A DNA stretch of 64,000 nt from an uncultured Rhodobiaceae bacterium (lineage in GTDB: Bacteria; Pseudomonadota; Alphaproteobacteria; RS24): positions 745,501 to 809,500 of the forward strand of contig CALCUM010000003.1 in assembly GCA_937907245.1 (NCBI GenBank), in the 5' to 3' direction. The notes under the pieces are model-generated. The model was not told where the DNA came from, made no database searches, and worked only from the letters and a program-made list of their open reading frames with translations. Shown here in pieces: positions 49,390-57,044 of the stretch (the stretch's first letter is position 1; each line of letters begins with the position of its first letter). A program made the translations under genes and the position numbers.

Positions 49390-50079
49390 ATGTCTGCTAC
49401 CCAACGAATTTTACTCGTTGAAGATGACGACACGCTTGCAGAAACTCTGGTCGAACAACTTGCTTTGCACCCTGAGTTTTCGCTGACACGAGCCGAGACA
49501 GCTAAGCAGGCGCTGGATATTACGCAAAAAACTAGCTTTGACCTCATTCTTTTAGATGTTGGCCTTCCAGACCAAGATGGTCGCGAAACCTGCAAAATCA
49601 TCCGCCAAAAAGGGATCAAAACACCCGTTGTTATGTTAACGGGGGCATCTACCGATGCAGATACAATTTTGGGGCTAGATGCAGGCGCCAATGATTACAT
49701 CACCAAGCCGTTTCGGTTCGGCATCTTATTGGCGCGAATGCGGGCACATCTGCGTAGCCAGCAAAATTCGGAGAGTGCCGTTTTGGCCATTGGGCCTTAT
49801 GACCTGCGCGCGGCTGTCAAGGTTTTGGAAGTGCGCGAGAGCGGTGAGAAAATTCGACTGACTGAAAAAGAAACCAATATTTTAAAATTCCTGCATCGCG
49901 CGCAAGGGGCGGCCGTGCCACGCGAAGTTTTGCTGCACGAGGTGTGGGGGTATAACGCCGAGGTTTCGACGCATACGCTGGAGACGCATATTTATCGGTT
50001 GCGCCAGAAAATTGAAACCGACCCTTCAGATGCGCAAATTTTACGCACGGTCGATGGCGGTTACTGCTTAAATTTATAG
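49390..50079 (+). CDS. OmpR/PhoB family response regulator
   Basis: A 229-residue two-component regulator. The receiver has the acidic pocket EDDD (11-14), phosphoacceptor Asp56 in LILLDVGLPD, the Thr in MLTGAST and Lys in ITKPF. The winged-helix output domain follows, with LTEKETNILKFLHRAQG and the HTLETHIYRLRQKIE recognition segment, ending DGGYCLNL. The start at 49390 is chosen because the first residues match the receiver fold and the longer frame is junk. No histidine kinase gene is adjacent, so it is an orphan in this window. Confidence 0.94.
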   Translation: MSATQRILLVEDDDTLAETLVEQLALHPEFSLTRAETAKQALDITQKTSFDLILLDVGLPDQDGRETCKIIRQKGIKTPVVMLTGASTDADTILGLDAGANDYITKPFRFGILLARMRAHLRSQQNSESAVLAIGPYDLRAAVKVLEVRESGEKIRLTEKETNILKFLHRAQGAAVPREVLLHEVWGYNAEVSTHTLETHIYRLRQKIETDPSDAQILRTVDGGYCLNL

Positions 50080-50589
50080 AGGTGCGTCTGATTTGAAAAA
50101 ATCGGCTGCGGCGGCATCTACCGGATAACCGGCTGCATAGGCCGGTGGCATACGACAGGCCTTGGCGGTCGATAGTTTCATCGCTGCAAACTGGCTCATG
50201 CCAAGGGCTAGCGTTTTCCCGGAAGCTTTGCTTATCATTTGAAAGCGGCGGGTCAACTTTAACCGCGCATCATTTTGGGTAATCCAAGTGCCGATATAAA
50301 CAGTGTCGCCAGCGAGTGCCGCGGCGCGATAGTCTATTTCATGGCGAGTAACCACGAAGCCGCAATCATTAGCTTCATAGGCGGCAAAATCAAACCCAAG
50401 GTCTTGCGAATGTGACCAAGCGCAGCGCGCCATCCAGCCCACGTAAACGACATTATTGACGTGTTGGAAGGCGTCGATGTCTTCGTTTCGCACGGCCACA
50501 TCCAAAATATGTTGTGGCGGCACAGCCCAAGCCAAGTCATCGGCGGCGCTAAGGCTAGGTTGCGATGTGGCGTCTGGAGGATGGTTCAT
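50074..50589 (-). CDS. Hotdog-fold acyl-CoA thioesterase (4HBT/YbgC-like)
   Basis: A 171-residue protein of the 4-hydroxybenzoyl-CoA thioesterase superfamily. The key motif NEDIDAFQHVNNVVYVGWMARCAW contains the D-x2-QHVNN signature with catalytic Asp. VTRHEIDYRAAALAGDTVYIGTWI follows. Substrate is not predictable. Its 3' end overlaps the response regulator by 6 bases, convergent. A second hotdog gene of the PaaI type lies 105 bases from its start in the opposite direction. Confidence 0.9.
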   Translation of the reverse strand: MNHPPDATSQPSLSAADDLAWAVPPQHILDVAVRNEDIDAFQHVNNVVYVGWMARCAWSHSQDLGFDFAAYEANDCGFVVTRHEIDYRAAALAGDTVYIGTWITQNDARLKLTRRFQMISKASGKTLALGMSQFAAMKLSTAKACRMPPAYAAGYPVDAAAADFFKSDAPL

Positions 50590-50694
50590 GGCGCCACTGT
50601 AGCAAAACGGGCCTGCCTCGGCCACTTGTGTTTATGGGCTGGCCTGTCTACTTTGGACACAATAGAGTTTTCTTGGGCGTTCTGGAGCGGCATC

Positions 50695-51183
50695 ATGGAT
50701 CATACGAAAATCGACACCAACCAATTCGGCACAGCTCGTGATGGCTTCGTTACCAGCGCCGAAGATTGGCCACCGAATGTGAAAGCGGCTCGTGATAAGC
50801 CGTCGCCAAGTTCGGCGCATTTGGGCCTCGAGCTTTTGGCGGTCGACCGCGAGCGCGGCATTGTCGAGATGGCGTTTCAGGCCTCAGACGCTTTGTGCAA
50901 TAAATGGGGCGGCATTCAAGGTGGCAATGTGGCCGCCATGCTAGATGACGCGATGGCTTTTGCCATTGGTTTGAATTTGGATTGGGGGCAAATTTCGCCA
51001 ACCCTAGAGTTAAAGGTCTCGATGATGGCGCCCGCGCGCCCAGGCCGACTTTATGCCACAGGGCGCGTGGTTCGCCGCGGCCGCTCGGTCGGCTTTGTGG
51101 AGGGCGAGCTCTATAATGAAGAGGGCCAACTGCTGGCCGCTGGCTCTTCAACCGCTAATTTTGTGACGCTGAAAAAGCGGTAA
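50695..51183 (+). CDS. PaaI-like hotdog thioesterase
   Basis: A 162-residue thioesterase of the PaaI type, probably hydrolysing aryl- or acyl-CoA esters. It has GGIQGGNVAAMLDDAMAFA, with the HGG-like motif altered to IQGG and the catalytic Asp of the family in LDDAM, and TLELKVSMMAPARPGRL. The ATG at 50695 with GGAG 8 bases before it is preferred over the much longer open frame. It is followed 22 bases later by an AhpD-like gene. Confidence 0.88.
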   Translation: MDHTKIDTNQFGTARDGFVTSAEDWPPNVKAARDKPSPSSAHLGLELLAVDRERGIVEMAFQASDALCNKWGGIQGGNVAAMLDDAMAFAIGLNLDWGQISPTLELKVSMMAPARPGRLYATGRVVRRGRSVGFVEGELYNEEGQLLAAGSSTANFVTLKKR

Positions 51184-51205
51184 ACACGAAAAGAGGAGAC
51201 GGCTT

Positions 51206-51796
51206 ATGGCGCACCTACCGATTGCCCCCCAAGACAAGCTAGACGACGTAGCGGATGAGCTGGCGTTTGCTGCCGCGGTTATGGGCTTTGAGGCTAATTC
51301 TTTAAAAATTATGGCGCATCGTCCAGAAATTCTGCGCGGCTTTTTAGCCCTGAGCGCGAGCGTGCTGGGGCCTCATGCCAAATTAGATCCGGGCCTACGC
51401 CAGATGGTGGCTTACATCGCGAGTGCGGCGGCTGGCTGTAATTATTGTCAGGCGCATACGTCTCATGGCGCCCATGCGCGAGGTGTCTCGAGTGAAAAAA
51501 TCGAGGCCCTCTGGTCGTATGAAACCAGTCCGCTGTTCTCGCAGGCCGAACGAGCTGCGCTGCAATTGGCGCAAAGCTCGGCCAGCGTGCCGAACCAAGC
51601 CACGCAAGCCCATTTTGATGCCGCCAGAGCCCACTTCGAGGAAGCGCAAATCGCAGAGATTATTGCTGTGGTGGCGACATTCGGTTTTTTGAATCGCTGG
51701 AACGATAGCCTTGCGACCGATTTGGAGGACAGTCCGCTGGCTTTCGCCGAAACGCATTTGACGGCCACAGAGTGGGCGCCGCCAAAGAACAAGTAA
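51206..51796 (+). CDS. Carboxymuconolactone decarboxylase/AhpD-like protein
   Basis: A 196-residue protein of the AhpD/CMD superfamily, which includes alkylhydroperoxidases that use a CxxC pair. It has VAYIASAAAGCNYCQAHTSHGA, with Cys78, Cys81 and His84. The ERAALQLAQSSAS and IAEIIAVVATFGFLNRWNDSLATDLED segments are typical. The start has AGAGGAG 8 bases upstream. It may protect against peroxides, but substrate and partners are unknown. Confidence 0.9.
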   Translation: MAHLPIAPQDKLDDVADELAFAAAVMGFEANSLKIMAHRPEILRGFLALSASVLGPHAKLDPGLRQMVAYIASAAAGCNYCQAHTSHGAHARGVSSEKIEALWSYETSPLFSQAERAALQLAQSSASVPNQATQAHFDAARAHFEEAQIAEIIAVVATFGFLNRWNDSLATDLEDSPLAFAETHLTATEWAPPKNK

Positions 51797-51854
51797 CCGA
51801 TAAATTGTGTAAGAGTTTGTGTAAGGATTTGAGTAACCCCTATGAGCCAAGATT

Positions 51855-53102
51855 ATGAACCAAGATAGTTCTTCGCGCCCGATGCATAAATCGGAATGGC
51901 GACTTAACCAGGTCACCGACGAGCTGAACGCGCGCCCGTTTCCGCGTTTTGGTTTGCCCACCGCAATTTTTAGACTTTGTCTTTCGGGCGCCAATAGTTT
52001 TGCTTCTTTGCGGGCCGCTTTGGCAGACCAGCTGCCGCAAATAGATTGGGATGCAGAAGCGCCAGCTCGCTTGATGCGCGCTAGCCACAATAATATCCAA
52101 TTTAATATCGAGCGGCATACCGAGTTTATCTCGCTCACAATCATTGATGAAAAAGGCGATGGCGGGTCGCCCGCGCAATATTTACCGGAAGACTGGTTGT
52201 CTAAAATTGATGCCAATATTGTCGTGGCAGTAGATTGCTATTGCGCGCCTCGGGGCCAGCCCAGAGAGAGCTGGACCTGTGCCAGCCAGTTAGAACAAGG
52301 CCGCGCTGATTTGTTTTTTGATTTTAAAGTGGCCGAAGACGGACACACAAAAATCGCGCTAGATTTTGACCCGCAAGCCGATGTTCGTGACATTGGCCGC
52401 ATTGCTTTACAAGTCGTTGAAATTGAGACCTATCGCTCGTTTGCCGCCATTGGCTTGCGCCGCGCGCGCCAAACGCAAGCTCGTCTAGCCGATATTGCAG
52501 ACCGCGTGCCAGCGGATATGATGTCGACCGAAGACGAAGGCGAGGACGGCAATCGCTTCATGGAGCTGAGCCGATTGGCTGGCGAGTTAGGCGAGATTTG
52601 GCGCAAGACGTCGTTCCGCTTTTCGGCCTGCGAGGCCTATTGGGCCTTGGTGGAGGCGCGCTTAGATTCTTTGAATGAAGCGCCTTATGACAATCGCATT
52701 ACGGTGGGCGGGTTTTTGGAGCGGCGCCTTTTGCCGGCCATCGCGACTTATCAGTCGACAGAACGGCGGCGGCAAGATTTGGCCAAACAAATTGGCAGCC
52801 GAACCACGCTTTTGCAGACCCGGATTGAGCTTGGTTTGCAGCGACAAAATGCCGACCTTCTGGCCTCGCTCAATAATTCGGCGGCCCGCCAATTGCGCCT
52901 GCAACATACGGTAGAGGGGGTGTCTACTGTGGCGATTTCTTACTATCTGGTAAGCTTGCTGAGCTATCCGGCCGACTGGCTGCTAGCCCAAGTGCCTTCG
53001 CTAGACCCGGATATGTTGCGTGCCAGTCTGGTGTTAATCACGGTGCCTTTGGTATGGCTAGCTATCCGTCGCTTGTTGCGCGCCAGTATTCACCGCAGAT
53101 AG
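51855..53102 (+). CDS. DUF3422 family membrane protein
   Basis: A 415-residue protein of the DUF3422 family, of unknown role. It has the family opening LNARPFPRF and a long alpha-helical middle with coiled-coil character (about residues 270-360). One or two C-terminal membrane segments follow, with LLSYPADWLLAQV and ASLVLITVPLVWLAIRRLL. The closest ribosome-binding signal is weak, so the exact start is uncertain. tRNA-Gly lies downstream on the other strand. Confidence 0.9.
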   Translation: MNQDSSSRPMHKSEWRLNQVTDELNARPFPRFGLPTAIFRLCLSGANSFASLRAALADQLPQIDWDAEAPARLMRASHNNIQFNIERHTEFISLTIIDEKGDGGSPAQYLPEDWLSKIDANIVVAVDCYCAPRGQPRESWTCASQLEQGRADLFFDFKVAEDGHTKIALDFDPQADVRDIGRIALQVVEIETYRSFAAIGLRRARQTQARLADIADRVPADMMSTEDEGEDGNRFMELSRLAGELGEIWRKTSFRFSACEAYWALVEARLDSLNEAPYDNRITVGGFLERRLLPAIATYQSTERRRQDLAKQIGSRTTLLQTRIELGLQRQNADLLASLNNSAARQLRLQHTVEGVSTVAISYYLVSLLSYPADWLLAQVPSLDPDMLRASLVLITVPLVWLAIRRLLRASIHRR

Positions 53103-53150
53103 ACCTGTAACAGGCTGTGTTTATAGGACACTGATTTTGAGAGAATTTTC

Positions 53151-53225
53151 TGGAGCGGGCGATGAGATTCGAACTCACGACCCCAACCTTGGCAAGGTTG
53201 TGCTCTACCCCTGAGCTACGCCCGC
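53151..53225 (-). tRNA. tRNA-Gly (anticodon GCC)
   Basis: A 75-base tRNA with encoded CCA. The acceptor strands GCGGGCG and CGCCCGC pair fully, the discriminator is U, and the anticodon arm CAACC-TTGCCAA-GGTTG gives anticodon GCC. D and T arms (GTTCGAATC loop) are standard. Confidence 0.97.
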
Positions 53226-53423
53226 GTCACAGAAATGTCGTTGGCACGACGAAGGCGTTATGCACCAATGGGCGGGTTTTGACAAGACGCTTTTTCGGGC
53301 TTAGAGATTTTATCGGCTTCGCCCTATTTATCGCCAAATTATACTCTATATATATGTGTGATATGCCCTTGGCAGAGCCACGCCAAACCCCCATGTAAGG
53401 GGAAGACCAAAATAGGAAACATT

Positions 53424-54374
53424 ATGGACAATCCCGTTCCCGACCCAAGCCCCCTTCCGGCCGCTGATACGAGCGCCATTGTAGAGGTAACCACCCAAAG
53501 CTTTATGGCGGAGGTTATCGAAGCCAGTCAAAGCCAATTGGTTTTGCTCGACTTATGGGCGCCATGGTGTGGGCCGTGCAAGCAGTTGACGCCCGTGCTA
53601 GAGGCGCTGGCTGAAAATTCCGATGGCCAAGTGCGCCTCGCCAAAATGAATATTGATGAGCACCCAGAGGTTGCCCAGCAATTAAAAGTACAATCTATTC
53701 CCGCCGTCTTTGCGTTTAAAGATGGCCAGCCCGTCGACGGGTTTATGGGCGCGCTGCCAGAGAGCGACGTCAAAAAATTCATCGAGAAAAACCTCGGTGG
53801 AGAGCTGGGCCCCTCGCCGGCCGAAGCCTTGATGGAGACCGCCGCCGACGCTTTGTCCCAAGGCCAGTTAGAAGATGCGATCGAATGTTATGCAGCCGCT
53901 CTTGAGCAAGAGCCTGAAAATGTGAAAGCCATGGCTGGTTTGGCGCAAGCACATTTAGCCTCGGATGAAGAAGCGAGGGTAAAAATTGAAGCCGCGAGCG
54001 CCGCCTTGTCAAATGCGCCGGCGCATGACAATGACCCTGAGCTAAGTACTGCCCGAGCCGCCTTGGCGCTAGAAATTAAAATGGCCGACAAGCAAACCGA
54101 TGTGGGCGAGGATGACGCGCTTGCGCCGCTGCTCGCGGCGGTGGCCGAGGATGCGAATAATCATCAGGCGCGGTTTGATTTGGCTTTGGCGTATCATGGA
54201 GCCGGTCAGCGTGAGCTGGCCTTAGATAGTTTGCTCGATAGCATTGCCCTTAATCGGGCCTGGAACGAGGAGGCCGCGCGCAAGCAATTGGTCGAATTGT
54301 TTGACGCCTATGGCGCCACGGACGCTTTGGTTGTTGCGGCACGGCGTCGCTTATCTTCTATTTTGTTTAGCTAA
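53424..54374 (+). CDS. Thioredoxin/TPR co-chaperone-like protein (CnoX/YbbN type)
   Basis: A 316-residue protein with an N-terminal thioredoxin domain (active site WCGPC, Cys49 and Cys52) followed by tetratricopeptide-like helices in the second half. This matches the CnoX/YbbN family, a redox chaperone that protects DnaK and GroEL substrates. YbbN itself often lacks one active-site Cys; here both are present, as in several alphaproteobacterial members. AGGAAACATT precedes the ATG at 53424. It is followed by a LON-domain protein and a Trm112-like protein, a conserved trio. Confidence 0.92.
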   Translation: MDNPVPDPSPLPAADTSAIVEVTTQSFMAEVIEASQSQLVLLDLWAPWCGPCKQLTPVLEALAENSDGQVRLAKMNIDEHPEVAQQLKVQSIPAVFAFKDGQPVDGFMGALPESDVKKFIEKNLGGELGPSPAEALMETAADALSQGQLEDAIECYAAALEQEPENVKAMAGLAQAHLASDEEARVKIEAASAALSNAPAHDNDPELSTARAALALEIKMADKQTDVGEDDALAPLLAAVAEDANNHQARFDLALAYHGAGQRELALDSLLDSIALNRAWNEEAARKQLVELFDAYGATDALVVAARRRLSSILFS

Positions 54375-54419
54375 AATTTTGGGCGCGTGCGATATCGCTC
54401 GCGAGAAAGGCCGACGGTA

Positions 54420-55091
54420 ATGTCGCAATTTTATAAAACCACTGACGAGCTGCCAGATACCCTTCCGGTGTTTCCACTAGAAGGCGTGTTGCTTTTGCCG
54501 CGCGGACAATTGCCGCTTAATATTTTTGAGCCGCGATATTTAAAAATGTTTGAAGATTCGCTCGGCAAAGGTCGCCTTATCGGTATTCTACAACCGCTAG
54601 AGCCGCAGGATGACGAGACGCCCCCGCCCTTAACCCAGGTCGGGTGCCTAGGGCGCATTACGTCTTTTAGCGAGACCGATGAGGGGCGCATTATTGTTTC
54701 CCTGACCGGCGTAAGCCGCTTCCGCGTCGCCCAAGAGCTAGACGTGCTTACGCCCTACCGCCAAATCAAAGCAGACTATAAACCCTATGAAAGCGATTTG
54801 GTTTCGGAAGTCGGCAGCTTTGACGTCAATCGTGACGGCGTATTAGATGTTTTGCGTCGCTATCTCGACTTAAACGGTATGCAGGCCGATTGGGAAGCGA
54901 TTGAAAGCTCGGGAAATGAAGCTTTGGTCAATAGTCTGTGCATCATCAGCCCCTATGGGCCGCAAGAAAAACAGGCCATGTTGGAAGCCGTTACCTTGGG
55001 CGAGCGGGCAGAAATATTAATCGCGCTGACCGAAATGGTGCTGGCGCAATTGAGCCAATCAGGCGGCTCGAATGATAATTCGGTTCAATAG
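54420..55091 (+). CDS. LON peptidase substrate-binding domain protein
   Basis: A 223-residue protein consisting of the Lon N-terminal (substrate-binding) domain without ATPase or protease parts. The motif LPVFPLEGVLLLPRGQLPLNIFEPRYLKMFEDSL near residue 20 is typical, and GCLGRITSFSETDEGR and ISLTG-like SLTGVSRFRV follow. Family function is unclear. It lies 45 bases after the CnoX-like gene and 24 bases before the Trm112-like gene, so they are likely cotranscribed. Confidence 0.9.
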   Translation: MSQFYKTTDELPDTLPVFPLEGVLLLPRGQLPLNIFEPRYLKMFEDSLGKGRLIGILQPLEPQDDETPPPLTQVGCLGRITSFSETDEGRIIVSLTGVSRFRVAQELDVLTPYRQIKADYKPYESDLVSEVGSFDVNRDGVLDVLRRYLDLNGMQADWEAIESSGNEALVNSLCIISPYGPQEKQAMLEAVTLGERAEILIALTEMVLAQLSQSGGSNDNSVQ

Positions 55092-55115
55092 AAAAAGCCA
55101 AAGAAGGAATACATC

Positions 55116-55313
55116 ATGAGGGATGAAACCAAGCCACAAGCGACATTAGACCCAAGCCTTCTAGAGCTGCTGGTCTGCCCAATAAGCCATGGGCCTTTGA
55201 CTTATGATGCGAAAGCCAATGAGTTGATCTCGAAAGAGGCGGGCCTTGCCTACCCTGTTCGCGACGGCATTCCCATTATGTTGCCAGAAGATGCGCGCAA
55301 GCTGTCGTCTTAG
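55116..55313 (+). CDS. Trm112 family protein (YcaR-like)
   Basis: A 65-residue protein of the Trm112/YcaR family. The core motif [17 protein letters not shown] and the [19 protein letters not shown] tail are typical. Eukaryotic Trm112 activates several methyltransferases; the bacterial role is undefined. AAGGA is 8 bases upstream. It ends the CnoX-LON-Trm112 set. Confidence 0.94.
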   Translation: MRDETKPQATLDPSLLELLVCPISHGPLTYDAKANELISKEAGLAYPVRDGIPIMLPEDARKLSS

Positions 55314-55336
55314 AGCTATCGTCTTAAAGCTGGCGC

Positions 55337-56746
55337 CTAATCGCCAAACAGCTCTCCGCGCATAAGTCTGGCGAGGGGGCGCCCCTGAGAGGTTACGCTC
55401 AAACCACTATTGGCCTGTGCGTTCACCTGTTCGCGAAAGCTGTTGTTTCTTTGCAAGCCCTGTTGGGTTATTGCCATGCCCAGGCGGGCTAGCCTCGCCA
55501 TGCGACCACCGAATAAATAGGCCAACCCGTGGGTTGTCGCGGCGATTGCTTTGGCATCTGCGCGGCGTGCGTTTTCATAAGTGGCCAACATAGCACCATC
55601 CCCCAAAACGAGCCCGAGCTGGCGCGTCTCGAACAAGACATCGGCCAATAGGCTGGCATCGCGCAGGGTTAAATTGAAGCCCTGTCCAGCCAAAGGGTGG
55701 ATGACATGCGCCGCCTCTCCTAGCAGCACAACCGAGCCATCGACGAAATTTTCTGCCAATTGTAAGTGCAGGTCTTGCACTGCCAAAGGGCCATCGACGC
55801 TTAGCGCGCCAAAGCGCCCTTGGGTTGCTTTGTGCAATTCATGGGCCACAACCGATGGCTCTACTTTGGCCAAAGCCTCGGCGCGCTCTTTTGGCAGAGA
55901 CCAAACCATGGCATAGGCCGCCGCAGACGAAGGGCCCGCTTTCGGGACAGGAAGCGGCAGCAAGGCAAGCGGCCCGCTGGGCAAAAAGATTTGTTGTGCC
56001 ATGCCGCCATGGGCTCGGTCGCGGTGCAGGGTCCCAACTAAGGCGGCGGCCGCATAGTCATGGCGCAGCGGACGAGCCGCCGCTTTTTGCCGCCAAGGGG
56101 TAGGCGTCTTTTGTGTATCGATGAGAAGCTGGCTTGGCACTTGTGTGCCATCGGCCAAGGTTGCGCGATTTTCTTTGGCTGAAAAATCGACAATCGGCGC
56201 AGCCAAACGCTGGATGCGCCCCTCTAGAATTTGCCTGTCCAGAGCCGCTGACATTGCTCGCCCTAAACTGGCAAGACTGACGATATGCGCCAGAACCTCT
56301 ACGTCGTCATGGTTGTTGCCAGTCTGGGGCGCGCCGAAGCCGAGACTGGCTGGAAACAAAGCCTCGGATTTTTTGCCGTCCCCGTCTGAACTGGAAGTAG
56401 CCGGCGAGATATCGCTGGCGCTGGCATAAACTTGCATGTCGGTTATCGGCGCGGAAGGCTGGTCTAATTTTTGCCAGATGCCAAGGGTCTCCAACATCAG
56501 GCGCGCTGAGGGGCTAAGCGCCAAAACGCTTTGCCAATCTGGCAGCGCGGGCGCGGGCGCGTCGTGCAAGGCGACGCGAAACCCAGCGGCGCTTAAACAT
56601 AAAGCGGTTATTTTTGCGCTATTCCCTCCGCCATGAACCAGAATGTCCGGCCCCAGAGGAGACGACGAACGAGCTTCTTTTGCCCCCGTTTGTTTGGCGG
56701 CTTGTTTGGCGGTTTGTTTTGGGTTTCGTTTGGTGGGCTTTTTCAT
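55337..56746 (-). CDS. UbiH/COQ6-like FAD monooxygenase with eroded cofactor motifs
   Basis: A 469-residue relative of the ubiquinone-pathway hydroxylases (UbiH/UbiF/COQ6). The C-terminal flavin motif LLGEAAHVIHPLAGQGFN (341-358) is well kept, but the first ADP-binding motif reads HGGGNSA (38-44), so the third Gly of GxGxxG is Ala. The usual GADG motif is not visible; LLIDTQK stands at that place (207-213). The first 25 residues are Lys- and Gln-rich and come from a 12-base tandem repeat. It may be a specialised or partly inactive hydroxylase. It is isolated on the minus strand. Confidence 0.8.
   Translation of the reverse strand: MKKPTKRNPKQTAKQAAKQTGAKEARSSSPLGPDILVHGGGNSAKITALCLSAAGFRVALHDAPAPALPDWQSVLALSPSARLMLETLGIWQKLDQPSAPITDMQVYASASDISPATSSSDGDGKKSEALFPASLGFGAPQTGNNHDDVEVLAHIVSLASLGRAMSAALDRQILEGRIQRLAAPIVDFSAKENRATLADGTQVPSQLLIDTQKTPTPWRQKAAARPLRHDYAAAALVGTLHRDRAHGGMAQQIFLPSGPLALLPLPVPKAGPSSAAAYAMVWSLPKERAEALAKVEPSVVAHELHKATQGRFGALSVDGPLAVQDLHLQLAENFVDGSVVLLGEAAHVIHPLAGQGFNLTLRDASLLADVLFETRQLGLVLGDGAMLATYENARRADAKAIAATTHGLAYLFGGRMARLARLGMAITQQGLQRNNSFREQVNAQANSGLSVTSQGRPLARLMRGELFGD
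56690..56713. repeat. 12-base tandem repeat in the 5' coding part of the UbiH-like gene
   Basis: Two units of TTGTTTGGCGG plus one base (56690-56701, 56702-56713) with a degenerate third copy after them. On the minus strand they encode the KQTAKQAAKQT tail. Confidence 0.75.
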
Positions 56747-56995
56747 CGGGCGACAGTGCCAAAAAACCGCTCACGCGTCCAGCCTTATGGGCGACACCGC
56801 CGAAGCTTAAGCGAACAGCTTGCCGGAAAGCGCCTGCCTAAATAATGAGCATCGAAAAATATAGCGCCCAGAATTAAGGCAAAAAATTGAGGCAAAAACC
56901 GAAGTGTCAGCTATGGGGTCGGGCTGGATGTCGGTTTGGAGCTCGATTTGGGAGGCACGCTAGCAACCACCTTCGATTCCCGCGCGAAAAGGCAC

Positions 56996-57012
56996 TTGGC
57001 ACGTTTATTGCA
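56996..57012 (+). promoter_or_regulatory. Sigma-54 (RpoN) promoter of the ammonium transporter gene
   Basis: TTGGCACGTTTATTGCA matches the sigma-54 consensus YTGGCACG-N4-TTGCW at every fixed position, with GG at 56998-56999 and GC at 57010-57011. It lies 33 bases before the ATG, so transcription would begin near 57023. The 298-base gap between the UbiH-like gene and amt has no other gene. It holds a direct repeat of AGGCAAAAA near 56876-56900, and no NtrC site that I can recognise. Confidence 0.85.
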
Positions 57013-57044
57013 TAAACCCGTTAGATTTACCTTGGGGGTTACTA

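Noticed and set aside
51395-52216. A 273-codon antisense frame spanning the AhpD-like and DUF3422 genes
   Set aside because: It crosses two real genes and their gap, and has no recognisable motif.
53104-53114. CCTGTAACAGG palindrome after the DUF3422 gene as a terminator
   Set aside because: The stem is 5 bases with a one-base loop and no U tract.
53240-53256. A second sigma-54-like element, TTGGCACG, near tRNA-Gly
   Set aside because: The -12 TTGC box is absent at the required spacing, so only the -24 half matches.
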